A stretch of DNA of 64,000 bases from Promethearchaeota archaeon. GTDB taxonomy: Archaea; Asgardarchaeota; Lokiarchaeia; Helarchaeales; RDOG01. The stretch lies in the NCBI GenBank assembly GCA_011365055.1, contig RDOG01000015.1, positions 1-64,000 on the forward strand, in the 5' to 3' direction. The notes below the pieces were generated by a model. The model made no database searches and was not told where the DNA came from. It saw only the letters and a list, made by a program, of their open reading frames with translations. Numbering within the stretch: position 1 is the stretch's first letter; every line of letters starts with the position of its first letter. The position numbers were made by a program, and so were the translations under genes. This document shows, piece after piece, positions 44,590 to 53,917 of this stretch.

Positions 44590-45681
44590 TTGGACGATGT
44601 TGGGGAGAATCAAATTACTATTAAAGATCAAATAAAAAAATTCGCATTAAAATCATTAATAGGATATCAAACAGTACTTGTTTACGGATTAGGGTATAGA
44701 TTGGGTATATTTGATTATCTTTATAAAAAAGGAAAAAAATTAGAAGAAATTAATAGAATATCAGAACTTAATTTTTCTGTTGATGAATTATCTAAAGAAC
44801 TTGGTTTAGATTTTAGGTATATTGATGGCTGGCTTCATATGGGATTAGAATGTGGTTTATTTGAAATTGATCAATCTTCCAAAAAAACCTTCAAACCTGT
44901 TATATTCGTATATGATATTTTAATTAATAGAGATAATATGTTTTTTATTGGGGGAACTTTAATGGGATTTTATCTAAGTAGCTTGATTCAAGATATTTGG
45001 TTTAACAATTTTAAAACTGGCAAATTGGTAAATATTTTAACCATGCCCAGTGAAATGATACAAATTGGTCAAAACATTTGTACCACGTCTGGAATACGTA
45101 CTGAAGAATTGTTTTCAACGAAATTTAAAGATAAGAAGCGAGCTTTACGTCAAGGAGGCTCAATTTTAGAAGTGGGCTGCGGATATGGTTATAATCTCGC
45201 TATTTGGGCAAAAAAATACAAAAAAGCTAAAATTATAGGGATCGATATCGATCCTAAAGGACTTAAACAAGCAAAACAAATGGTTGAAGAAAATAATTGG
45301 AATGATAGGATCCAAATATTAGAAATCAAAATAAATGAATTTGCTAATTTTTATAAAGAACAATTTGATTTAATTATGTTAAATCATGTTTTACATGAGA
45401 TTAATCCTGATGAAATCTATAGACAACAGGTTTTAAATGATTTATATGGATTATTAAAAGTTGATGGCATCCTTATAGTTGGTGAACACATCATTCCTAG
45501 CATTTATGAACCAAAAAAAGAATTTAACTTCTTTGAAATTTGGCACAAGTGGTATGAAACTCCTGCTAATTCCGTTTTCTATAACGAAGAGACATTTAAA
45601 GCTTTAATTAATAAAACGCTATTTGAAAAGGCAGACTTGATAAAAGAACGTGGAGATTATTTTTGGGCGTTAAAAAAGTAA
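44590..45681 (+). CDS. SAM-dependent class I methyltransferase
   Basis: 363 residues. An N-terminal helical/winged segment (about 1-150; INRISELNFSVDELSKELGL) precedes a Rossmann methyltransferase core: ILEVGCGYGYNLAIWAKKY (motif I), IIGIDIDPKGLKQAK (motif II), FDLIMLNHVLHEI (motif IV), LLKVDGILIVGEH. The layout resembles O-methyltransferases with an N-terminal dimerisation domain. Substrate unknown. TTG start. Confidence 0.85.
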   Translation: MDDVGENQITIKDQIKKFALKSLIGYQTVLVYGLGYRLGIFDYLYKKGKKLEEINRISELNFSVDELSKELGLDFRYIDGWLHMGLECGLFEIDQSSKKTFKPVIFVYDILINRDNMFFIGGTLMGFYLSSLIQDIWFNNFKTGKLVNILTMPSEMIQIGQNICTTSGIRTEELFSTKFKDKKRALRQGGSILEVGCGYGYNLAIWAKKYKKAKIIGIDIDPKGLKQAKQMVEENNWNDRIQILEIKINEFANFYKEQFDLIMLNHVLHEINPDEIYRQQVLNDLYGLLKVDGILIVGEHIIPSIYEPKKEFNFFEIWHKWYETPANSVFYNEETFKALINKTLFEKADLIKERGDYFWALKK

Positions 45682-45710
45682 ATAATGAACGAAAATACGA
45701 AAATTTTTCA

Positions 45711-46601
45711 TTAGTATGTATCACTCATGGTCTTTATTAACTTAAAATTAATTTCAAATATCTTATTTTGCATTTCTTTTCGTTGTTCTTTCAATCTATA
45801 TTTTTTCATTTCGTATTCTTTTTCTGATAGAAGTCCATCCATGTAATTTCTATCTAAAACTTGTAAATCATAATCTATTGTTTTTATTTTTTCTTTCAAA
45901 ATGTTAACAGTAGCTTTCAATTTCTCAGATTCTAACACTTCAGTTATTAATTCTTCATTTTCAAGTTTCAATTCAACTTGTGTTTCTTTTGATTTTTGGA
46001 GTTGATCATAAATAGAAAAAAAATCGAATTTTCGAACCAATCTAAATAGATCTCTCAAGGTACTTGCATATTGACGTTCTCGAAATGGTTGAATCATTTG
46101 TGAAATTTGTTCAATTATTTCTGTAATAGCAATAAATGCGAGCTGTCGTTCTTTTTCATTTACTTTTTCAAGTTCTTTAAATACTAATTCTACTTCCATA
46201 AAAGATTCCATAGTTGGATCGATAGTAATATTTTCATTTAAGTTAATTATATTTACGATTCGGCTTAATCTTTGATATTTTTCATTTAATTTTAAAAATA
46301 AAGGATTTAATTCAGCAAAAATTCTGGGTGTCTCCTGCATGATGGTCATTGAAACACCTGCTTGACTATCTAATATAAGTCTTTTAATATCATTCATATT
46401 CATCTCCATGAATATGCTTTCTAAAATTTTGAATAATGCAAAGGCGCTATAAAAATGTTTTTGATATTCTTCAAAACTGGTCCAATATCCATTAGCAACG
46501 CTATTGAAGAAGTCCTCTCCTTTCTCTAATTCATCTTCGGCCAGTCCAGCTTCTCTGAACATTAGATAAGCTTCGACTTTCTTTGATTCGAAAAATTCCA
46601 T
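45711..46601 (-). CDS. Coiled-coil protein with SHOCT-like C-terminus
   Basis: 296 residues, all-helical by composition, no known family. The C-terminal third is a coiled coil (ATVNILKEKIKTIDYDLQVL) ending in DRNYMDGLLSEKEYEMKKYR, reminiscent of SHOCT-type oligomerisation motifs (short helix, G-[IL], EEY, basic helix). No signal peptide or membrane helix. It is followed in gene order by a second coiled-coil protein upstream on the same strand. A scaffold role is inferred only from shape. Confidence 0.6.
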   Translation of the reverse strand: MEFFESKKVEAYLMFREAGLAEDELEKGEDFFNSVANGYWTSFEEYQKHFYSAFALFKILESIFMEMNMNDIKRLILDSQAGVSMTIMQETPRIFAELNPLFLKLNEKYQRLSRIVNIINLNENITIDPTMESFMEVELVFKELEKVNEKERQLAFIAITEIIEQISQMIQPFRERQYASTLRDLFRLVRKFDFFSIYDQLQKSKETQVELKLENEELITEVLESEKLKATVNILKEKIKTIDYDLQVLDRNYMDGLLSEKEYEMKKYRLKEQRKEMQNKIFEINFKLIKTMSDTY

Positions 46602-46680
46602 GTGAAATAAAAGCTTCCTTTAAATAAAAACAGTAAATTAAAAAAAAACAATGGATTTTATACAACATGTTAAAACACTA

Positions 46681-46770
46681 AGTACTAAAATACACATTCA
46701 GTACCTAAAATATATTTTTTTTTTAATATTAAATAATTAAGAACTCATATTTACTATTTAAGTACTAAAA
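46681..46770. repeat. Three copies of an AGTAC(C)TAAAA motif
   Basis: AGTACTAAAA (46681-46690), AGTACCTAAAA (46700-46710) and AGTACTAAAA (46761-46770) lie in the 282-base gap upstream of the coiled-coil gene at 45711-46601 (start 46601). GTAC is a palindromic core. A multi-site operator is possible. Confidence 0.35.
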
Positions 46771-46883
46771 CATACTATGACTCTTAAACTACATGTAAAG
46801 ATTATTTGTATTTTAAGATAAAAACTATTGAGCAATTAATATTTAGCTGGTATTTTTAAAATTAGTCGAATTTAAAAAAATTT

Positions 46884-47228
46884 TTATTTTTTCAGTTCTT
46901 TTATCATTTTTTGTTGCTTAAAAATTGTTTCTTTTAATTCTTCAATTTTTTTTTGTTGTAAAAATAATCTATCGTCCTGATTTGTTGTTAACTTCTGATA
47001 TCTATAAAGAATTTTTAGAAGGTCTGCAATTTTTGTTTCTAAAAGTTCTATCTCTCTCTCTTTTTCTTCTATAACTTCCTCAAGCTCAGAAATTTTCTTT
47101 TTTATTTCTCCTCCCTTTTTAAGCTTTTTTTCAACTCGATCGATGATATTGAAAATAGCTTCTGGATACGAGGACTCCGTTTCTTTTGTTTCTTTTTCTT
47201 CTATTTCTTTTATTTTATTATTAGACAT
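46884..47228 (-). CDS. Short coiled-coil protein
   Basis: 114 residues, almost entirely one heptad-repeat coiled coil from residue 30 (KKISELEEVIEEKEREIELL, ETKIADLLKILYRYQKL, KIEELKETIFKQQKMIKEL). Highly charged Lys/Glu composition and no other domain. It may pair with the neighbouring coiled-coil protein. Function unknown. Confidence 0.6.
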   Translation of the reverse strand: MSNNKIKEIEEKETKETESSYPEAIFNIIDRVEKKLKKGGEIKKKISELEEVIEEKEREIELLETKIADLLKILYRYQKLTTNQDDRLFLQQKKIEELKETIFKQQKMIKELKK

Positions 47229-47394
47229 GCATATCCTTGAAAAAATGTTATTATTTAATTAAAATATTTGAGTTTATACTACTCATATTGTTTTTTTGAA
47301 TAAAATATCTATTTATTATGTTAATGAAATTAATTCCTATTGTAAAAGTTTTTATGATAATAATAACTAGGCTTGAATTAAGTAATAACATTGA

Positions 47395-48186
47395 ATGATT
47401 TTTGGAATAATAATGGTTTTTTCTCCTTTTTTCTTTGGACCTGTACTATCAAGACGATTAGGATCCTCTCTAGGTATTGATCTATTGCCTCGTGGACAAA
47501 AAAATTGCCCCTTTAATTGTTTATATTGCGAAATAGGGTCGGCTAAACCTATTTCTTGTCAAAAACGTTTTAATTATTATCCGGGTTCTATCACAGAATT
47601 CGTTTCTCACCTTAAAATTATTATAGAGGAAGAAAATCCTTCTAGCTTGACTTTTGTTGGGTACATGGGAGAACCCACGCTAAATAAAACGATTTATGAA
47701 TACTTGGATGCCACCAATGACCTTTTAACAAAACTTAAAAATAATACTTCTATTCCTACTATATTATCAAATTCATCTACTGTAAGCGATTTGAATATTC
47801 AAAAAAAAATAATAAGATTCAAAAGATTAGTAATGAAATTAGATGCTGGCGAGCAAAAAAATTTTAATTATTTAAATCAACCTCATCCTAGCGTCCCTAA
47901 TATAAAAGAAATAATAGAGAATTTAGCAAAAATTCGAAAACAACTCCCGCCCACTCATGAATTAATAATTCAAACTTTAATGACTAATAAGAATAATAAT
48001 AAAGAAAATCTTGAAGCTTTAATTGAAGGTTATGAAATAATTCAACCAAAATCGATTCAATTATATTCTATTTCTCGGGCACCTGCATCTCAACTTGCTA
48101 AAAGGCTTAATAATGATGAATTAGAGAAAATTAAAAAATATTTTGAAGCTAATTTGAAAAATTCCATCCAAATTAATGTATATTGA
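47395..48186 (+). CDS. Radical SAM protein (COG0731-like)
   Basis: A 263-residue radical SAM enzyme. FFGPVLSRRLGSSLGIDLLP precedes the cluster motif CPFNCLYCEIG (about 39-49), with TFVGYMGEPTLN as the glycine-rich SAM loop. This family is common in archaea and anaerobic bacteria and is of unknown substrate; it is distinct from AmrS. Start at 47395 or, more in line with family N-termini, ATG 47413. It precedes the second ubiquitin-like/E2-like pair by 78 bases on the same strand. Confidence 0.85.
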   Translation: MIFGIIMVFSPFFFGPVLSRRLGSSLGIDLLPRGQKNCPFNCLYCEIGSAKPISCQKRFNYYPGSITEFVSHLKIIIEEENPSSLTFVGYMGEPTLNKTIYEYLDATNDLLTKLKNNTSIPTILSNSSTVSDLNIQKKIIRFKRLVMKLDAGEQKNFNYLNQPHPSVPNIKEIIENLAKIRKQLPPTHELIIQTLMTNKNNNKENLEALIEGYEIIQPKSIQLYSISRAPASQLAKRLNNDELEKIKKYFEANLKNSIQINVY

Positions 48187-48264
48187 ATAGTGAAAGTACC
48201 AGAAATATTAAAATAATTTTTCATTTTTATTTTGTAGATTGCATTAATGAGTTAGTGATAAGAT

Positions 48265-48579
48265 TTGAAAGAAATTATTTTAATGAGTCCACAGTTAAAG
48301 ACCACCGATTATATAGAATATGATGAAAAGACTACTTTTGAGCAATTATTGAAGCAACTTAAAACAAAGTATGAAAATGATGTCATTTCATACGTTCAAC
48401 ACTTCTCAAACATTAGGAAAAGCATTAATTTAAACCAAATAACTGTTAAATTACATTATATTGATGAAAAAGGTATCAGACAAACACTAGGATTAAAAAC
48501 CCTAGTAAATGAGATTACGAAAAAAAAGGTTGATCGCATTTATTGGGAACCTGAACCAATTGGCGGATATATAATTTAA
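48265..48579 (+). CDS. Ubiquitin-like protein with PEPIGG C-terminus, copy 2
   Basis: 104 residues, paralogue of the protein at 30073-30390. It shares ISP/MSP-LxTTDYI at the N-terminus and IYWxPEPIGG at the C-terminus, with a strand-helix-strand-strand pattern fitting beta-grasp: EIILMSP, TFEQLLKQLKTKYENDV helix, ITVKLHYID, and final strand KVDRIYWEPEPIGG. Gly100-Gly101 is followed by the short tail YII. As in copy 1, an E2-like gene follows at once. TTG start. The ubiquitin-like call is inference from pattern and from the conserved Gly-Gly end. Confidence 0.6.
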   Translation: MKEIILMSPQLKTTDYIEYDEKTTFEQLLKQLKTKYENDVISYVQHFSNIRKSINLNQITVKLHYIDEKGIRQTLGLKTLVNEITKKKVDRIYWEPEPIGGYII

Positions 48580-48595
48580 AAATGGGGGAATTAAA

Positions 48596-48949
48596 ATATC
48601 AAAACAACTTTTTGGGGAGCATTGTTTTGATTTAATATCAACGCTTGGTTATTATTCAAAATCTTTTAAATTAATTGATAAAAAGTTAGTTTATAAGGGA
48701 ATTTTTGGTCATTTTATGGATAATTATGGTCGTATAATTGTTCTCACAATAACATATAATAATGGATATCCCGGAAATCCTCCTAAGGTAAACTCTTCTC
48801 CTCCAATTAGGGATATATGTTGGGATTCGAAAGGGAATCTACATTTTGCCTTGGAAAAAAATCAATTTGTTTGGCTGAAATACAAGGATTACTCCAATCC
48901 CTTGATCTACCTAGTAGACGAGATCACGGAGAAATATAGAACAATTTAA
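48596..48949 (+). CDS. E2/UBC-fold-like protein, copy 2 (start uncertain)
   Basis: About 117 residues, paralogue of the E2-like protein at 29718. Conserved elements: N-terminal helix (QLFGEHCFDLISTLGYY), VYKGIFG strand, GYPGNPP motif, active-site loop DICWDSKGNLHF with Cys near the HPN position and His at the usual Cys position, a Trp, and NPLIYLVDEITEKY. The first ATG in this frame (48716) would delete the whole first helix. The frame upstream has no ATG, GTG or TTG. GGGGGA at 48584-48589 lies six bases before ATA 48596. The alternative is ATG 48582 in another frame (MGELKYQ) with a -1 shift at the T5 run 48609-48613. Hence the start is marked provisional. Confidence 0.55.
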   Translation: MSKQLFGEHCFDLISTLGYYSKSFKLIDKKLVYKGIFGHFMDNYGRIIVLTITYNNGYPGNPPKVNSSPPIRDICWDSKGNLHFALEKNQFVWLKYKDYSNPLIYLVDEITEKYRTI

Positions 48950-49029
48950 ATTAAAAAAAGGGTAATTTTCACAAAAAAAATCGTTAATTATATACTTAGT
49001 CATTTGATAAATTAATTTAGTGATTCTAA

Positions 49030-49698
49030 ATGAAAGTTGCAGTTTCATGGAGTGGAGGCAAAGAGAGCTGTCTTGCATGTTATAAAGCACTTTTACAAGG
49101 TCATGATGTCTCTTTCCTCCTTAATTTTACATCCTTTGAAAAAAGATCAATGTTTCATAATTTACGTGATGAATTAATTGAAATACAATCTCAAGCAATT
49201 GAAATTCCTTTAATTCAACATAAAACAACGATGAATACTTATGAGAAAGAATTTAAGAGTGCATTAAAAAAATTTAAGGAAATGGGAATTGAGGGAATAG
49301 TATTTGGTGATATTCATGAAATTCCAAAGCATGAAGGTTGGGTTGATAAAATGTGTAAGGAAATAGATTTAATTTCGCTAAAACCCTTGTGGAAAAATGA
49401 TCCTCAAGAAGTCCTTCAAGATTTTATTGATAGTGGTTTTAAAGCAACTGTGATTAAAATTAAAGATGATAAATTAAATGAAGAATTCTTGGGTCGTGAA
49501 TTAAATACTCAATTTATTGAGGATTTACAAAAATATGATGATAAAATAAGTATTTGTGGAGAATTTGGAGAATATCACACGTATGTAACAGATGGACCAT
49601 TATTTAAAAGGAATATAAAAATTCTTAATGGAAATAAAATATTCAAGTATGGGTATTGGCATTTAGATATTACTAAATTTGAAATTCATTCAAGATGA
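49030..49698 (+). CDS. dph6: Diphthine--ammonia ligase (Dph6 type)
   Basis: A 222-residue ATP-pyrophosphatase-type amidotransferase. The ATP loop is VSWSGGKESCLACYKAL (5-21); IEGIVFGDIHEIPKHEGWVD and SICGEFGEYHTYVTDGPLF are Dph6 signatures. It performs the last step of diphthamide synthesis on elongation factor 2, a modification confined to archaea and eukaryotes. Length is typical of archaeal members. ATG start. Confidence 0.93.
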   Translation: MKVAVSWSGGKESCLACYKALLQGHDVSFLLNFTSFEKRSMFHNLRDELIEIQSQAIEIPLIQHKTTMNTYEKEFKSALKKFKEMGIEGIVFGDIHEIPKHEGWVDKMCKEIDLISLKPLWKNDPQEVLQDFIDSGFKATVIKIKDDKLNEEFLGRELNTQFIEDLQKYDDKISICGEFGEYHTYVTDGPLFKRNIKILNGNKIFKYGYWHLDITKFEIHSR

Positions 49699-49836
49699 AA
49701 TATATTTCCATTTTGAATAAAATTATCAGAAATGAGATGCTTACTTTAAATTATTAGATGTTTAATAATTTAAAATAAAAAGATTTAAGAATATGGAGGA
49801 AAAAAATCCTTCATATAATTTTTAGGTGAGCTCTAA

Positions 49837-50787
49837 ATGATTATTATATTAAATTCTCTAATTATAGTATTAACGTTTTTAGCATCAATTGTTATCATGC
49901 ATGTAATACAAAGCCACCATCACCATTCACTTAGACCAAGATCTGCTGGATATTTAACATCTAACAATCTTTTTACTGTTGTTGGATTATTTTATGCAAA
50001 AGCAGAATATTTGGTAATGAGACTAGCGAATTATTTCGTTATGGGAAGGTGGAACTGGTTTTTTAGATCACGAATTAGAAGTTTCATCTTTGAATTGGCG
50101 AGGAGATTGATGTTAATAACGAAGGCTGTTGTTATAGAGCCTTATACTCTTGAAGAATCTATTGCTATTGTAAAAAATGTCTTTCGGGATCATCTTAAAA
50201 AAGGAAAAGAGCTAAAACTAGCGATTCGAACTTGTCCATGTAGATTGGCTCAAAATCAAATTGATAGAAGAGGAAAGGAATATGTATCTAATTGTACCGA
50301 TATAGTTTTCATGATTGAACCCAATGCATTGACTAAAAACAGATCATTTATGAGGTTTATAACGTTTAAAGAAGTAATTCAGAAATTACACAAATTCGAA
50401 AAGGAAGGATTAGTACACAATTTTATGGGATTATGCACCGCAATTTATGGCTCGGTATTTTTAACTATTTGTAATTGTAACAAGGATTTATGCCTACCAT
50501 TAGTTTGGCACAAGAAGAAAAACTTCTCTTTTCTCTCAAAACCTCATAATATTGCAATTGTTGACTCTGAAAAATGTATTGGTTGCGGAAATTGCATAAC
50601 TCGCTGTCCCGTTTCTGCTAGAAAGATCGTAGATGGTAAATCCGTTGTTTTAGACCACTGTTTCGGTTGTGGAACCTGCCGTGTGACTTGTGAAGGTCAT
50701 GCTATTAAAATAATTCCAACTGGAAATAAACCAACATACTTCCCGGAATACATGATTAGAAAAGCTGATGGTTCTTCCATCAATTAA
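49837..50787 (+). CDS. Membrane-anchored multi-cluster iron-sulfur protein
   Basis: 316 residues. A single N-terminal helix (IIILNSLIIVLTFLASIVIM) is followed by a His-rich stretch (SHHHHS). A middle domain holds RTCPCRLAQNQ, VSNCTD, LCTAIYG and TICNCNKDLCLP, a set of cysteines that may bind another cluster. The C-terminus is a 2x[4Fe-4S] ferredoxin (CIGCGNCITRCPVSAR, CFGCGTCRVTCEGHA). An electron-transfer role at the membrane is inferred; the partner is unknown. ATG start. Confidence 0.75.
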   Translation: MIIILNSLIIVLTFLASIVIMHVIQSHHHHSLRPRSAGYLTSNNLFTVVGLFYAKAEYLVMRLANYFVMGRWNWFFRSRIRSFIFELARRLMLITKAVVIEPYTLEESIAIVKNVFRDHLKKGKELKLAIRTCPCRLAQNQIDRRGKEYVSNCTDIVFMIEPNALTKNRSFMRFITFKEVIQKLHKFEKEGLVHNFMGLCTAIYGSVFLTICNCNKDLCLPLVWHKKKNFSFLSKPHNIAIVDSEKCIGCGNCITRCPVSARKIVDGKSVVLDHCFGCGTCRVTCEGHAIKIIPTGNKPTYFPEYMIRKADGSSIN

Positions 50788-50989
50788 TTTTTTTTTAATA
50801 TTTATTAAACTCATTGGTTTATTAAGTTTAATTTTATTTATTTAAGAAATTAATTTAAGTCTTAAAATCCACAAGTTCTTAAGAATCTAATTGAATATTA
50901 ATTTAAATTGTTAAATTTTATAATAAATTGAAATTCAAGTAAGAATTGAAAGAATCCTTCTTCTCAAATTTATTAATGAAAAAAAAAAA

Positions 50990-53917
50990 TTAAATTTTAA
51001 TTGGTTTCTTTTTAAAATTCAAAGCAACGATTAGACAGATAATTCCAAGAAAAACAAATATTGATTCAAATCCTGGAATTTGAGTTGGTCCTGATCCTGG
51101 AGATTGACCTGCTTCAATTGTTATTATCACTTCATCTGGAATTCCCAAAATGCCATGAGTGTCATTATATTGAATTTCATAAATCCATAATCCGATTGTG
51201 CTTGTATTGACGGGGACTTGAAGATTAAGGGGCGTGCTTGCCCAAACCGTCCAGCTAATGTATTCAGTACCATTTCTTAATACTCGATAATGACTTCCAC
51301 TCACATCATCGTTTAAAGTCCAATTAATGTAAGCTGTAGAAAATTGTGCAAAAATCACATCTAACGCATTATTTACCGTAGGGCCATTATTTTGGACAAT
51401 TGTGATATATACACTATAGGGACTTCCTTTTATACCTACTGAATCATTAAATTCAATTGTATAATTCCATACTCCAAGCCCACAAGTAGTATTCACACTA
51501 ATTTGAATTAATTCTTCACTATTCCATGTTTTCCATTGCTCTACAACCGTTAAATTTCTCCAAACCCTGTAATATCCACCTGATACATTATCATATAAGA
51601 TCCAATCAATGGTATGACCTGTAGTATTTTGTACATATTGTTCATTGTCTGGATTATTTGAAGTTGGAGGACCATTATCATAAATAGAAATATTAATGGA
51701 AGAATTTTTGCCCCAAATTCCCGCAGAATCGTTGTATTGCATTATATATGTAAAATTTCCTATGCCATGGTTTGTATCAACCTGAACATTTACATTAATT
51801 TTTTCAATCCAGCGTGTCCAAGGAACATAAACTGATTCATTCTTTAGAACACGATAGTATCCGCCTGCAACGTTATCTTCCAAAGTCCAAGTCATTGTTT
51901 CAGAAGAATTTGCTCCGTATATTGCATTTTGTGTTGAATTAATTCTAGGAGCAAGACCTTCAAAAATCTCTAAACCATCATCTGTATCTGCAACATAAAT
52001 GATATCTCCGACAACCTCCACGGCTCTTCCAAAATCATAATATTCATCATAATTACCCAAACTTATAGCAGAACTTGGATTGGACACGTTTAATACTTCT
52101 AATCCTGTTCCAGCCGTGATTCCCATTTGTTTTACAACAAAGGCAAGCCCTCCTACTACTTGGACATCTCCTGCGTATGGTATCGTATAATTCGCAATAG
52201 AAATTATGCTTTTCGGATTTGTAACGTTAAAAATAAGCAAATATGGGCTAAAACCACTCGTAACATAAGCAATATTATCAACGACGTGTAAACCATATGC
52301 ATTCATAAACGCGAAGGAATCTAGTTCCTGAATGTCTTTAGGATTGGTCACATTTAATATGACCAAACCTCTTGATAAATCAGAAACATATGCATATCCT
52401 CCGATAACTTGAACATCATAACAAGTATCACCTCCGGCTGTATACGTGTCTAATTCAATTGGTGTTGCAGGATTACTGATATTAACGGTACGAAATCCGT
52501 AGGACGAATCACAAATATAAGCAATTGATCCAATGACTTGAACATTTATTGTCGTATGACTTCCTGTATTAAATTCTCCTAATTTTACTGGATTGTTGGG
52601 ATTTGATATGTTGACAATTTCCATACCTGCAGTTCCATCAGCGATATAACATGTAGAACCTACAACATCAAGTCCTCTTGTATTCGTTAGATTGGTCGTG
52701 TAATTGCCTATTTTTACGGGATTATGTAGATCTGAGATATCAATAATTAATAATCCTTCACTCAACGTTGCAAGATAAACCAAGTTTCCATCTACTTCAA
52801 GATCATAAGCCTTATCGCTTGATAATGAAAATTGACTCAATTTTCCAATATTTGACCATGGATCTTGGGATGAATTAAAGCTCTGAAAGATATTCAATCC
52901 GTATTCTCCTCCAATATATGCATATCCGCCTTCTACATTGACGGTAAATAGCGAATCGGTATGTATATAGGAACCAACTTTGGATAGTTTATCAGGACAT
53001 GTTATGTTTAGGATTTCGAATATTTTACTGGATGATTCTGTGATAAAAGCATATCTACCTTCCACGTAAATTTGATCACAATAAATCGAATATCGTGTAA
53101 TATTTTGAGGACTTCTCGGATTCGTCACATTTACTATTTGTAAGCCAATGGATGTCGCTACGTACGCAATATTATTTTGCACTTGAACGCAAGATACCCA
53201 AGCGGTTGGTATTTCATAACTAGATAAAAGAACGGCACTTGTTGGATTGGTTACATCAAAAATACGCATGTTATACCAAGCATCTGCAACATATACAAGA
53301 TTACCAACAACACAAATATCAATTGGTCTTTGGCAAGCAGTTGTGGAATTAAGCTTGGTAGGATTTCTTGGATCAGTTACATTTATTATCTTCAATCCAT
53401 CGAAAAAATCGGCTACGTATGCAATAGTACCCACCACTTGTATTGAATCTGAACTATTTCCAGTTGCCTCACCAAAAGTTCCCAAATATTGAGGATCTTT
53501 CGGGTTTGTTACATTCACGATACATATTCCTAGGTAGTCATTCGCAATATAAGCTGTTGAACCTTCTACCCAAACATCATTTGCACTCGTATTAAGATTG
53601 AATCGACCTAACTTTACTGGATCTTCTCTGTTTGTTATGTTAACTATTACAAGGCAATTTTCTGGATCTCCATATGAAACATAGGCTAGATTATTTGATA
53701 TAAAAATACCATTTGCTGGAGCGCCTCCTTCAGAAAGGTTACCAATTAATTCTGGATTTGACCAAGAACTCGTTGAATCAATCTCAAATGAATCATTATT
53801 GGAATTTTTTATTGGATCTGATATAAATTGAGGATTTTGAACAAAACTTGAGAGAAATAGGATAAATATTAAAAAAAAACTCATCATTACTATTAGTTTC
53901 TTTGATTTTATTCCCAA
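50990..53917 (-). CDS. Secreted LVIVD beta-propeller protein with CTERM-like anchor
   Basis: 975 residues. A signal peptide (KKLIVMMSFFLIFILFLSSF) begins the protein. Residues about 50-650 comprise about fourteen repeats of the LVIVD type (IVNVTNPKDPQYLGTF, VQVIGSIAYICDSS), a beta propeller. Then three Ig-like repeats follow, sharing WxLxDxVSGxxYRVxRN and GxWxYxIxYND blocks. The C-terminus, PGFESIFVFLGIICLIVALNF followed by KKK, is a PGF/CTERM-type sorting signal for archaeosortase. It is therefore a surface protein. The TTG start is decided by AAAGGAGGT six bases upstream. Function unknown. Confidence 0.88.
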   Translation of the reverse strand: MGIKSKKLIVMMSFFLIFILFLSSFVQNPQFISDPIKNSNNDSFEIDSTSSWSNPELIGNLSEGGAPANGIFISNNLAYVSYGDPENCLVIVNITNREDPVKLGRFNLNTSANDVWVEGSTAYIANDYLGICIVNVTNPKDPQYLGTFGEATGNSSDSIQVVGTIAYVADFFDGLKIINVTDPRNPTKLNSTTACQRPIDICVVGNLVYVADAWYNMRIFDVTNPTSAVLLSSYEIPTAWVSCVQVQNNIAYVATSIGLQIVNVTNPRSPQNITRYSIYCDQIYVEGRYAFITESSSKIFEILNITCPDKLSKVGSYIHTDSLFTVNVEGGYAYIGGEYGLNIFQSFNSSQDPWSNIGKLSQFSLSSDKAYDLEVDGNLVYLATLSEGLLIIDISDLHNPVKIGNYTTNLTNTRGLDVVGSTCYIADGTAGMEIVNISNPNNPVKLGEFNTGSHTTINVQVIGSIAYICDSSYGFRTVNISNPATPIELDTYTAGGDTCYDVQVIGGYAYVSDLSRGLVILNVTNPKDIQELDSFAFMNAYGLHVVDNIAYVTSGFSPYLLIFNVTNPKSIISIANYTIPYAGDVQVVGGLAFVVKQMGITAGTGLEVLNVSNPSSAISLGNYDEYYDFGRAVEVVGDIIYVADTDDGLEIFEGLAPRINSTQNAIYGANSSETMTWTLEDNVAGGYYRVLKNESVYVPWTRWIEKINVNVQVDTNHGIGNFTYIMQYNDSAGIWGKNSSINISIYDNGPPTSNNPDNEQYVQNTTGHTIDWILYDNVSGGYYRVWRNLTVVEQWKTWNSEELIQISVNTTCGLGVWNYTIEFNDSVGIKGSPYSVYITIVQNNGPTVNNALDVIFAQFSTAYINWTLNDDVSGSHYRVLRNGTEYISWTVWASTPLNLQVPVNTSTIGLWIYEIQYNDTHGILGIPDEVIITIEAGQSPGSGPTQIPGFESIFVFLGIICLIVALNFKKKPIKI

